Shown here in pieces: positions 16,569-24,174 of a DNA stretch of 64,000 bases. The notes beneath the pieces are model-generated. The model ran no database searches and was not told where the DNA came from. It saw nothing but the letters and a program-made list of their open reading frames with translations. Position numbers and translations under genes: made by a program. Location: the NCBI GenBank assembly GCA_963741565.1, contig CAVUIK010000008.1, positions 806,001-870,000 on the forward strand, in the 5' to 3' direction. Numbering within the stretch: the stretch's first letter is position 1; each line of letters starts with the position of its first letter. Origin of the DNA: Ga0077555 sp963741565. GTDB lineage: Bacteria; Pseudomonadota; Alphaproteobacteria; Rhizobiales; Hyphomicrobiaceae.

Positions 16569-16874
16569 AACCACTCCTGCTCCCTGCACTGCAATCGGCC
16601 CAACATTTGGGGACCGAATTCCCACCGAACCTCGAAGTTTCGCCGCGGACCACCCCTTTTGCGTTGGCTTTCACCAGCCGCATGGAGACGGAGCACACCT
16701 GTCCTCGCAGTTCTTCAGGGTTGTCACCCTACGCAAGAGTTTCCAAAATAACGTGCAATCCACGTCGTATATTCTCATCAAATACTGATAAAATTTGATC
16801 TATTCGAGTAAGAAAATGGCGACCGGATTTTCATCCGGCCGCCAGCATTATCAGCACCACAATAATTCCGGGAT
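16569..16874. other. Intergenic leader of RTX protein 2 gene
   Basis: 306 bases without a gene. It holds the AGGAG site of RTX protein 2 and a markedly AT-rich stretch (about 16740-16815), where a minus-strand promoter is likely but no clear -35/-10 pair can be fixed. At its far end lies the terminator hairpin of the algD homologue (16818-16843). Confidence 0.5.
16818..16843 (-). terminator. Terminator after algD homologue
   Basis: Stem of 11 bases with one mismatch, ggcgaccggat / atccggccgcc, with a 4-base loop that reads GAAA on the minus strand, 32 bases after the stop at 16875 and followed by attttctt on the minus strand. It ends the alg44-alg8-algD unit before the RTX genes. Confidence 0.75.
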
Positions 16875-18248
16875 TTACCAGGCAATGCCTTGATAGGTCG
16901 GATCCGACGGCGGCGTCGGGAACAACCTAGCCAGATCGAGCACGTGCACACCCGGACGTCGCTCCTTGACGGCCTTGCGGAACTCGTCCGTCGCATGACT
17001 GACGACCACCACATCAGACTCCTCGGTGAGATCCGCTGCGCTGCCGACACACATCGTCTCGAGACCATCCATCAGGCCCGCCTGCGCCGGCGACGCATGC
17101 CGAACGTAGTCGATCTGCCCCTGGAGCATCGGGCCGAAGTGCAGGTTGCTGTCGTAGGCGCGCAGCGTCTCGCCCTTGCTCAGCAGCCGCGCCATCAACT
17201 CGAGCGTTGGGCTCTCGCGGAGGTCGTCGGTGTTCGACTTGAACGTGAGGCCAAGAAAGCCGATCCGCTTGCCGGAAAAAGGCGCCAGCAGGCGAACCGC
17301 CTCGTCCACATGGGCACTGTTCGTCACCGTCAGGCTGTCGACCAGCGGCACCGACACGCCGAGCGCATGCGCGATATGGCTGACGGCGCGGACTTCTTTC
17401 GGCAGGCACGAGCCGCCGAATGCGAAGCCTGGACGCAGGTAGTAGGGCGACAGATTGAGCTTCAGATCCTTGACGAAGATGTTCATCACATCGTGGCTGT
17501 CGATATCGAGGCGCTTGCACAGGCGACCGATCTCGTTGCCGAACGCGACTTTGGTCGCATGCCAAACGTTGTCGGCATATTTCACCATCTCGGCGGCGGC
17601 AATCGACGTGAAGATCACATTCTCGTCGACCGCCTTGTAGATGCGGGCGACGACGTCTGCGGCAGCCGGATCCGACGTGCCAACCACCGTTTTCGGCGGC
17701 GCGAAGAAATCGGCAACGGCCACGCCTTCACGCAGGAACTCCGGGTTGAAACAAACACCGAAGTCTTTGCCAAGCTTCTTGCCCGACGCCGCCTCGATCT
17801 CGGGAACCACCACGTCAAGCGTCGTTCCGGGCGGAACCGAGCAGCGGAGCACCACGACATGATAGTCGCTCTTCAGAGCGATCGCCTGGCCGATGGCGCG
17901 GCTCGCCTGGCGGACATAGGTGAAGTCGCAGCCGCCATCCTTCGAGGTCGGGGTGCCGACGGACATGAAGGTAACGTTCGTGTCGATTACTGCTGCGACC
18001 AGATTCTGCGTCGCATCGATAAGGCCGGAGGAAACGCCATTCGCCAAAAGCTCACCGAGGCGCGCTTCGACGATCGGCGACCGGCCTTCCTTGATTGCGC
18101 GAACCTTCTCGAACGACACGTCGACGCCGACCATGCGGAAGCCGAGATGCGACAGGCACGCCATCGATACGGCGCCCACGTAGCCCAATCCGATCACGCT
18201 GATCGACGGCTTCGCTTGCGTGTCCCGCGTTACTGCCGGAACCGGCAT
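16875..18248 (-). CDS. algD: GDP-mannose 6-dehydrogenase-like nucleotide-sugar dehydrogenase (AlgD type)
   Basis: About 457 residues. It oxidises a GDP- or UDP-sugar to the uronate in two NAD-dependent steps. Visible are the Rossmann motif SVIGLGYVGAVS near the start, the dimer and linker region (MVKYADNVWHATKVAFGNE) and the catalytic cysteine in FAFGGSCLPKEVRA (about residue 281), with the SCLPKE form typical of AlgD. The third domain begins GKRIGFLGLTFKSNTDDLRESP. The frame is open upstream to a GTG at 18374, which would add 42 residues; the ATG at 18248 gives a family-like N terminus but has only a weak AAGG site. It lies downstream of the alg8 homologue. GDP-mannose versus UDP-glucose specificity is inferred from the neighbours. 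Confidence 0.82.
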   Translation of the reverse strand: MPVPAVTRDTQAKPSISVIGLGYVGAVSMACLSHLGFRMVGVDVSFEKVRAIKEGRSPIVEARLGELLANGVSSGLIDATQNLVAAVIDTNVTFMSVGTPTSKDGGCDFTYVRQASRAIGQAIALKSDYHVVVLRCSVPPGTTLDVVVPEIEAASGKKLGKDFGVCFNPEFLREGVAVADFFAPPKTVVGTSDPAAADVVARIYKAVDENVIFTSIAAAEMVKYADNVWHATKVAFGNEIGRLCKRLDIDSHDVMNIFVKDLKLNLSPYYLRPGFAFGGSCLPKEVRAVSHIAHALGVSVPLVDSLTVTNSAHVDEAVRLLAPFSGKRIGFLGLTFKSNTDDLRESPTLELMARLLSKGETLRAYDSNLHFGPMLQGQIDYVRHASPAQAGLMDGLETMCVGSAADLTEESDVVVVSHATDEFRKAVKERRPGVHVLDLARLFPTPPSDPTYQGIAW

Positions 18249-18525
18249 AACCTTCGTCTGCACGCCGGCATGTCCGCCGAGCGACGCTCTCACTGTCACT
18301 TGTTCCACCACTGTCACCCTGTTGCCCCACTTGATAGCTTGGGCCTCCTGCAGCGCCACTTGCTTGCTCCGCACCGGCGGCCCCGTGCAGGGCTCTTCTC
18401 GTGGCGGCGCTCGGTCGTGCTCAGCTCATGCCCGGGCATGATCCGTCACGACGTGTGGCTCGAGGTGGAGTGTCTCAAACAGAGGTCGCATTCGACTAAA
18501 CTGGTCGGCGACAATTTTATCGATC

Positions 18526-20106
18526 TCAAGAAAAGATGAGGGCGCGAACAAAGCCCCAACTCGGGACGGTCAGTAATTCGGTATAAAGCATGACCGACAG
18601 GAACAGTCCGGCCGCCGACAGCGCCGTCAGGTAGACGGCCATGGCGCCGCGCAGCATCGCCGTGAACCCGTCACCGGCGAAGCCCTGCTTCTGGTTACCG
18701 CGGTTCGCCCACTTCTGCTTGGACAGGCGCCACAGCATGTAGACCTTTACCGCCGCGTTCAGGATCTGGTTGGCATAGAGACACCAGATGAAGCCCAGAT
18801 CGACGCGCCGGGCATATGTGAACAGTACGATCGACAGGATCGCACGGGTGATCGCGATATAGATCGCATAGGCAACAATGTAGGAGCCGCCGAGCTTCAA
18901 CGCGCCGGCACACGCCAACATCGGGCTGAACAGCATGGTCCACATCGCGATGCGCTGGTCGACGCAGCACCACCAGATGAAAAACGGCATGGCGCGCGGC
19001 CCGAGCATGATGGCCCGGTAGCCGTTGCGCAGCATGTTGCCCGACCAGCGCCGCAGGTTTTCGACCATGCGCTTATAGCCGGAACCGTCAACCACCTCGA
19101 TCGTCGTACCCGAAGCATCGGGCACATAACTCATCTTCACGCCGTGCTTCAGCAGCGTGTACCAGGTACTTTTGTCGTCACCGGACAAGAACCGGAAGGT
19201 GCCCCAGAGCCAGTGTTCGAGGTAGTCGGCTTCCTGCAGTCGAATGAATTCGTGACTGGTGACGTGCTCGGCACGGAAGATCGAGCAGCGGCCCGTCAGC
19301 GTCAGCACCCGGTCCGAGAGCGCGTGCGACTGCATGGCCATGCGCCGCTGGGCAAACCGCATGTCGAGCCAGCTCTGCATCCACTTTGGCCCGCGCACGA
19401 CGACATGCTCGTCGGTGGTCAGGGCGTGCAACTGCGGATCGAGAGCGAACATCGGGTAGCACCGGCGCACCAATCCGGGGTGAAACACGAAGTCGCCATC
19501 CATGAAGATGACGATATCGTCCTTCGAAATGCCCGCGCGCGCCATCGCGCGCAGAATGAGGGCAATGGCGATACGCTTGCCGGGCTGGTTCTGCCGGATG
19601 ATCCGCAGCGTAACATCGAGATCACTGCCGACGAGCTTCAAATGCCGCGCGATTTTCTGCTCGTCCTCGAGCTCGCTCGAACCGAGCCAGATGGTTGCAG
19701 GGACACCGGCCTCGCGAATTTCGCGGCACAGCGCCCGGATCACGGCCTCACTGATCTCGCGATGCTCGCGGAACGTCGTCATCTGGACGTGGATATGCCG
19801 CGGGCGCCAGCCGGACTCCCAGAGTTCGGCGGCCAGCTCCCGCTTCTTCGGATAGGTCACCTTCTCGTAGATCAGCGCCCGGACCCAGTGATTGAACCAC
19901 CATGCATAGCGCCAGATTCCGAGAATGCCGATCACATAAACGATCTCGCGGGCCTCGGGGTCCCAGATCGAGTTCGGTAGCATCGACAGCAGAATGAAGC
20001 AGCAGCAGAAGTACATCCACAGCTTCAGCTGGACGGCCGGCGACCATTTCTCGTGCGTAAGAAGCGGTTGACTTGGATCTTCGATCCGCACGCCGAGCGG
20101 CTTCAT
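18526..20106 (-). CDS. alg8: Alg8-like membrane glycosyltransferase (mannuronan synthase type)
   Basis: 526 residues, the processive family 2 glycosyltransferase that polymerises GDP-mannuronate in alginate producers. N-terminal membrane helices lie at about 27-75. In the cytoplasmic domain are WLGSSELEDEQKIARHLK, the substrate Asp residues in IFMDGDFV (203, 205), the SGDDKSTWY segment (310-311) and the acceptor-site NLRRWSGNMLRN motif (352-354). Several C-terminal helices follow. The resemblance to Pseudomonas Alg8 is high across the length. Its start is 9 bases after the alg44 stop with AGGAG in between, so polymerase and its PilZ co-polymerase are made together. Confidence 0.88.
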   Translation of the reverse strand: MKPLGVRIEDPSQPLLTHEKWSPAVQLKLWMYFCCCFILLSMLPNSIWDPEAREIVYVIGILGIWRYAWWFNHWVRALIYEKVTYPKKRELAAELWESGWRPRHIHVQMTTFREHREISEAVIRALCREIREAGVPATIWLGSSELEDEQKIARHLKLVGSDLDVTLRIIRQNQPGKRIAIALILRAMARAGISKDDIVIFMDGDFVFHPGLVRRCYPMFALDPQLHALTTDEHVVVRGPKWMQSWLDMRFAQRRMAMQSHALSDRVLTLTGRCSIFRAEHVTSHEFIRLQEADYLEHWLWGTFRFLSGDDKSTWYTLLKHGVKMSYVPDASGTTIEVVDGSGYKRMVENLRRWSGNMLRNGYRAIMLGPRAMPFFIWWCCVDQRIAMWTMLFSPMLACAGALKLGGSYIVAYAIYIAITRAILSIVLFTYARRVDLGFIWCLYANQILNAAVKVYMLWRLSKQKWANRGNQKQGFAGDGFTAMLRGAMAVYLTALSAAGLFLSVMLYTELLTVPSWGFVRALIFS

Positions 20107-20115
20107 GTCCCGCTC

Positions 20116-21747
20116 CTACAGCGCCGTCGCAAACCGCTTCTTGATGGACGAGAGCAGCGTATTCGTCGACCGTTGCGGGAAGACGACCACGACGGGCAGA
20201 CCGGAACGATACCGATCGACGTCGCGCACCTTGCGGGGATCGGCAAACTCGAGCACCACCTTTGCCGAACGGTCGACGGAGCCGCGCCACCGGTAGCCCG
20301 GGTTCTGCTGCCGGCTCTGCTCCTGGATGAAGCCCGTGGTCCGATCGATTTTGGCGACACGCACCGTCATCGTCTCGCCGAGGGCTGGAATGAAGAGCTG
20401 CGCCTCGTCGTGCAGCCCAATTCGTACGACCTCGTCCTGATTGAGGAACGCCGTCACCTGGCGCAATTCGCGTTGCTCGATGATGGCAATCGTGTCGCCG
20501 CGGCGCACCGCCCCGTCATTGATGTGTGGCAGTTCGAGAACCACGCCATCGAACGGCGCACGCACGGCCTGGCGATCGCGATGCTTCAGATTGGCGATGA
20601 CGCGTTGCTGCGCGATCTCGATCTCGTTTTCGCCGAGCTTGATCTCGGACTCGATGTCGGCAGACTTACCCTGCAAGTCGCCGCTGCCGATTGTCTCATT
20701 GCCGGTATACATCCGCTTGCCGACGTTCTGCTCGGACAGCTCGATCCGCGCCGTCAGCTCGATCCGGCGAACTTCGTAGTCCTTCTTGAACGTGATCAGC
20801 TGCCGGCGCGCATCCTCGTACTTCGTGCCAGTTGCATAGCCCTTGTCGTAGAGGGCTTTCAGCCGGCTCTCCTGCTGCTGGGCCAGCACCAGCTGCGCTC
20901 CAAGCGCCTCCAGCTCCTGCTTGGTCTGCTGAATGTTCTTCATCTCGACGGTGGCATAGCTTTTTACCTTCTCGAGCTCGTCGAGATGGCGCCGCTTCAT
21001 GTTGCCGAGTTTGGCCTTCTGCTCGCGAACGGCGATCTCGGCGAGGTCGATCTCGCGCTGCAGCGAGCTGTCGACCAGATCGACAATGACTGTACCGGCC
21101 CTGACGGGGTCGCCCGGCTTCACCCCGGCCCATTTGATCTGGCCATCCGCATGAGCCGCGACCACCTCGACAGGCGCCGAGATGACAGCCGTCTGCACCT
21201 CGAGGCGGAAGAAATTCGAGTACGTCAGCAGCGCCGTGTAGCCGAAGACGACGATACCGAGAATGGCATAGATGCTCGTCATCGCGAGCGCCTTCGCCGG
21301 CCACCGGCGGACGGGCATCTTCTTCAGAGGATTGACGTCGGGCTGGAGCGAGGCCGGCGTCACCGGCACGTCGATCCGCTGGATCGTATCTTCCACCTCC
21401 ATCATGGAGCCACGAACGAGCTCCTCGAGGAAGTGGGTCATCAACTCGCGTTCACGCTCGCCGATCTGCTTGAAGCGGACCGCGAACATGGCCGTGTCGG
21501 CGATCTGCCGGACGACCTCGGCCGTGACGTCGAAGGTGACGTCGAAGCCCTGGAACGGCAGCGTGAGTTGTAGGGCGATTTCGGAACCGGCATCGGGGAG
21601 GCTGCCCGGGAAGTCGACAACCCGCAGGCCGCCGAGGCTCCAGTCCGCCGCCTTGATACGGTGGCCGCCATAGCTGACGAACAGCGGCGCGGTGACACGG
21701 TGGTGCCGCCGCTGGTCAGGCCGCTCCCGTCTCACCTTGACTGACAT
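20116..21747 (-). CDS. alg44: Alg44-like PilZ-domain alginate co-polymerase
   Basis: 543 residues: N-terminal PilZ domain (about 10-110) with RRHHR (13-17) and DWSLGG (35-40), the RxxxR and D-x-S-x-x-G motifs that bind cyclic di-GMP. One membrane segment follows (about 153-173), then a periplasmic HlyD-like region with lipoyl-type halves (SAPVEVVAAHADGQIKWAGV, VRAPFDGVVLELP) around a coiled coil of some 150 residues. It would activate the adjacent Alg8 when c-di-GMP rises. First gene of the minus-strand run; its start is 183 bases from the divergent CitE-like gene. Longer than Pseudomonas Alg44 (389) owing to a bigger coiled coil. Confidence 0.87.
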   Translation of the reverse strand: MSVKVRRERPDQRRHHRVTAPLFVSYGGHRIKAADWSLGGLRVVDFPGSLPDAGSEIALQLTLPFQGFDVTFDVTAEVVRQIADTAMFAVRFKQIGERERELMTHFLEELVRGSMMEVEDTIQRIDVPVTPASLQPDVNPLKKMPVRRWPAKALAMTSIYAILGIVVFGYTALLTYSNFFRLEVQTAVISAPVEVVAAHADGQIKWAGVKPGDPVRAGTVIVDLVDSSLQREIDLAEIAVREQKAKLGNMKRRHLDELEKVKSYATVEMKNIQQTKQELEALGAQLVLAQQQESRLKALYDKGYATGTKYEDARRQLITFKKDYEVRRIELTARIELSEQNVGKRMYTGNETIGSGDLQGKSADIESEIKLGENEIEIAQQRVIANLKHRDRQAVRAPFDGVVLELPHINDGAVRRGDTIAIIEQRELRQVTAFLNQDEVVRIGLHDEAQLFIPALGETMTVRVAKIDRTTGFIQEQSRQQNPGYRWRGSVDRSAKVVLEFADPRKVRDVDRYRSGLPVVVVFPQRSTNTLLSSIKKRFATAL

Positions 21748-21930
21748 TCAACCACCACCAGACGCACACGGAACATGGGCGCTGAGCAGAGCTGCTCCCG
21801 CCAATACGTACTCTTCACATGACGAGGTTAATTTTGGCTTCTCATTCCCCTACGGCCTTGCCCCATTCCAGCAGCTGACCTAAGCCGGAATGGAAACAAA
21901 CTCAGCCCGACGGCCCAGGAGCAGACTCCC

Positions 21931-22809
21931 ATGTCCATTTTCCGATCATTCCTGTTCGCGCCTGGCAATCATCCGCGCCGCGTCGAGAAGGCACTGACGC
22001 TCGACGCCGATGCAACCATTCTCGATCTGGAGGACGCCTGCCCGATCGCCGAGAAGCCGGCGACGCGCGCGGTTGTGGTTGCCGCCTATCAGCGGACGCA
22101 CCGTCCGCTTGGTTACGTCCGGGTTAACGCCATGTCGACGGAGTGGGGTTATGCCGACATCGTCGCCGTCGTGCAGAAAGGCGTCGACGGGATCGTCCTC
22201 CCCAAACTCGAAACGGTGGATGAGCTGCGCGCCGCGGACTGGGTGGTCTCGAACCTCGAGCGTGAGCGCGGATTGGCGCCCGGCGGCTTCGATATCATTC
22301 CCATCATCGAGACGGGCAAGGGCATGGCCAATGTCCGCGCCATTGCGGCCGCTGGCACCCGGATGAAACGCTTCGCGTTCGGCGCCGGCGACTTCACGCT
22401 CGACATGAGCATGACCTGGTCGCGCGCCGAGACTGAGCTTCTGCCGTATAGAAGTGAGTGCGTGCTCGCATCCCGCGCCGGCGGCATCGAAGCGCCCATC
22501 GACACCGTTTGGGTCGACCTCAAGGACGCCGAAGGCTTCCAGGCCTCGACGACCCACATCAAGGCACTCGGTTTCCAAGGTAAGATGTGCATCTACCCCG
22601 ATCAGGTCCCGGTCGTTAACGAGATCCTAAGCCCGTCCGCCGCGGAGGTGGACTGGTCTCGCCGCGTGGTTGCGGCCTTCGCCGAGGCCGAGAAGGCTGG
22701 CTCCGCATCGATCCAGCTTGACGGCAAGTTCATCGACTATCCGATCGTCTACCGGGCCGAGCGGATCATCAAGATGGCCGAGCGGATCGCGGCCCGGGCG
22801 CGCGCGTGA
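21931..22809 (+). CDS. HpcH/HpaI aldolase/citrate lyase beta-subunit-like CoA ester lyase
   Basis: 292 residues of the CitE/malyl-CoA lyase TIM-barrel family. It begins with FRSFLFAPGNHPRRVEKA, carries ILDLEDACP (conserved Asp/Glu near the metal), PIIETGKGMANVRAIA (Glu ligand) and FGAGDFTLDMS (Asp ligand). A stand-alone CitE-like enzyme would cleave malyl-, citramalyl- or similar CoA esters to acetyl- or propionyl-CoA plus a 2-oxo acid. That fits the glyoxylate aminotransferase encoded next, if glyoxylate is the product. Convergent with that gene. Confidence 0.85.
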   Translation: MSIFRSFLFAPGNHPRRVEKALTLDADATILDLEDACPIAEKPATRAVVVAAYQRTHRPLGYVRVNAMSTEWGYADIVAVVQKGVDGIVLPKLETVDELRAADWVVSNLERERGLAPGGFDIIPIIETGKGMANVRAIAAAGTRMKRFAFGAGDFTLDMSMTWSRAETELLPYRSECVLASRAGGIEAPIDTVWVDLKDAEGFQASTTHIKALGFQGKMCIYPDQVPVVNEILSPSAAEVDWSRRVVAAFAEAEKAGSASIQLDGKFIDYPIVYRAERIIKMAERIAARARA

Positions 22810-22880
22810 CCACTGAACCGCGCAAATTCGCCCTCAAACCAATGCCCTAACGCTTGTCTTCGCAAAATCATGCCGGGCCA

Positions 22881-24074
22881 TTACGTTGGAAACGGCCGGG
22901 CCGACATGGCGAGATAGGACATGGCTGCCTCAACGCCACCCCGTGTGTGCGGAACTTTTGCGATGCCAAGCCCCATCTCGACGCCAGCCAGCGTGCCGAT
23001 GAGCGTCAGATCGTTGATGTCGCCGAGATGGCCGATGCGAAACACCTTGCCCGCCACCTTCGACAGGCCGGTTCCCAGCGACATGTCGAAATGGTCGAGG
23101 ATCACCTTGCGAAGCGCGTCGGCATTGTGACCATCCGGCAGCAACACGGCCGTCAGCACGGGTGAAAAGTACTTCGGATCGCGGCAGAGGTTCTCGAGCC
23201 CCCACGCAGTGACCGCGCGACGCGTGGCCTCGCCGTGCCGCTGATGGCGTGCAAAAACGTTATCGAGGCCTTCCTCGTGCAGCATGTCGATCGCTTCGGC
23301 CAGGCCGTAGAGCAGGTTGGTCGCCGGCGTGTACGGAAAATAACCCGACTTGTTGTGTGGGATCATCTCCTCCCAGGACCAGAACAACTTCGGCATCTTG
23401 GATGCTCTGGCGGCGGCAAGCGCCTTTTCGGAAATGGCGTTGAACGAGATGCCGGGCGGCAGCATCAGGCCTTTCTGCGAGCCGGACACCGTCACGTCGA
23501 CGCCCCACTCGTCGTGGCGATAGTCGGCGGAGGCAAGACCGGAGATCGTATCGACCACCAGCAACGCCGGATGCTTGGCTGCGTCGATGGCCTGGCGCAC
23601 CTCGTCGATCCGCGATGTCGCCCCGGTTGACGTCTCGTTATGGACGACGCAAACCGCCTTGATCGTATGACCAGTGTCGTCCTTGAGCCGTGCCTCGATG
23701 GCGTTGGCATCGGCACCCGAACGCCAGTCACTCTCGATGAACTCCGGCTTGAGGCCAAGCTTCAGCGCCATATTTTTCCAGAGCGCCGCGAAATGCCCAG
23801 TTTCGTACATGAGCAGGGTATCTCCCGGCGACATCGTATTGGCGAGCGCCGCCTCCCAGGCCCCTGTCCCGGACGCCGGATAGATGATCACGTGGCCCTT
23901 GGTCTTGAAGATCGTCTTGATGCCGGTCAGCACCTTCTGCCCGAGCTTCTGGAACTCCGGACCGCGATGGTCGAGCACCGGCATGTCCATCGCCCGCAGG
24001 ATGCGGTCGGGCACCGGCGAAGGTCCGGGTATTTGCAGGAAATGGCGGCCAGCGCGGCGCGGCTCGTTGGACAT
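22881..24074 (-). CDS. Serine/alanine-glyoxylate aminotransferase
   Basis: 397 residues, PLP-dependent class V aminotransferase. Visible are the N-terminal IPGPSPVPDRILRAM, YPASGTGAWEAALAN for the cofactor phosphate, VVDTISGLASADY (Asp for the pyridine nitrogen) and the Schiff-base lysine K201 in SGSQKGLMLPPG. This is the SgaA-type enzyme of the serine cycle and photorespiration-like routes, making glycine from glyoxylate. Its neighbour, the CitE-like lyase, could supply glyoxylate. Other serine-cycle genes are absent here. Confidence 0.9.
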   Translation of the reverse strand: MSNEPRRAGRHFLQIPGPSPVPDRILRAMDMPVLDHRGPEFQKLGQKVLTGIKTIFKTKGHVIIYPASGTGAWEAALANTMSPGDTLLMYETGHFAALWKNMALKLGLKPEFIESDWRSGADANAIEARLKDDTGHTIKAVCVVHNETSTGATSRIDEVRQAIDAAKHPALLVVDTISGLASADYRHDEWGVDVTVSGSQKGLMLPPGISFNAISEKALAAARASKMPKLFWSWEEMIPHNKSGYFPYTPATNLLYGLAEAIDMLHEEGLDNVFARHQRHGEATRRAVTAWGLENLCRDPKYFSPVLTAVLLPDGHNADALRKVILDHFDMSLGTGLSKVAGKVFRIGHLGDINDLTLIGTLAGVEMGLGIAKVPHTRGGVEAAMSYLAMSARPFPT

Positions 24075-24174
24075 GGTTACACTCCCTTTGCGATCGGCCG
24101 GCAGCGGATCTCTGGACGGCCTCGTAGTGTTTCAGTGTCGGTAGGGTCCAGCCCCGCGTGGCGTCAAGGCGTAT

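Noticed and set aside
15336..16751. Long plus-strand open frames rich in Leu/Ser, Ala/Ser/Phe or Gln/Arg/Pro opposite RTX protein 2
   Set aside because: They are the reverse complement of the 39-base repeat and the Asp/His-rich block; low-complexity repeats with a biased code stay open in all frames. No ribosome site or family resemblance.
20053..21573. 506-residue plus-strand frame opposite alg44
   Set aside because: Alg44 on the minus strand has PilZ motifs, a membrane segment and a ribosome-coupled partner; the plus frame has none.
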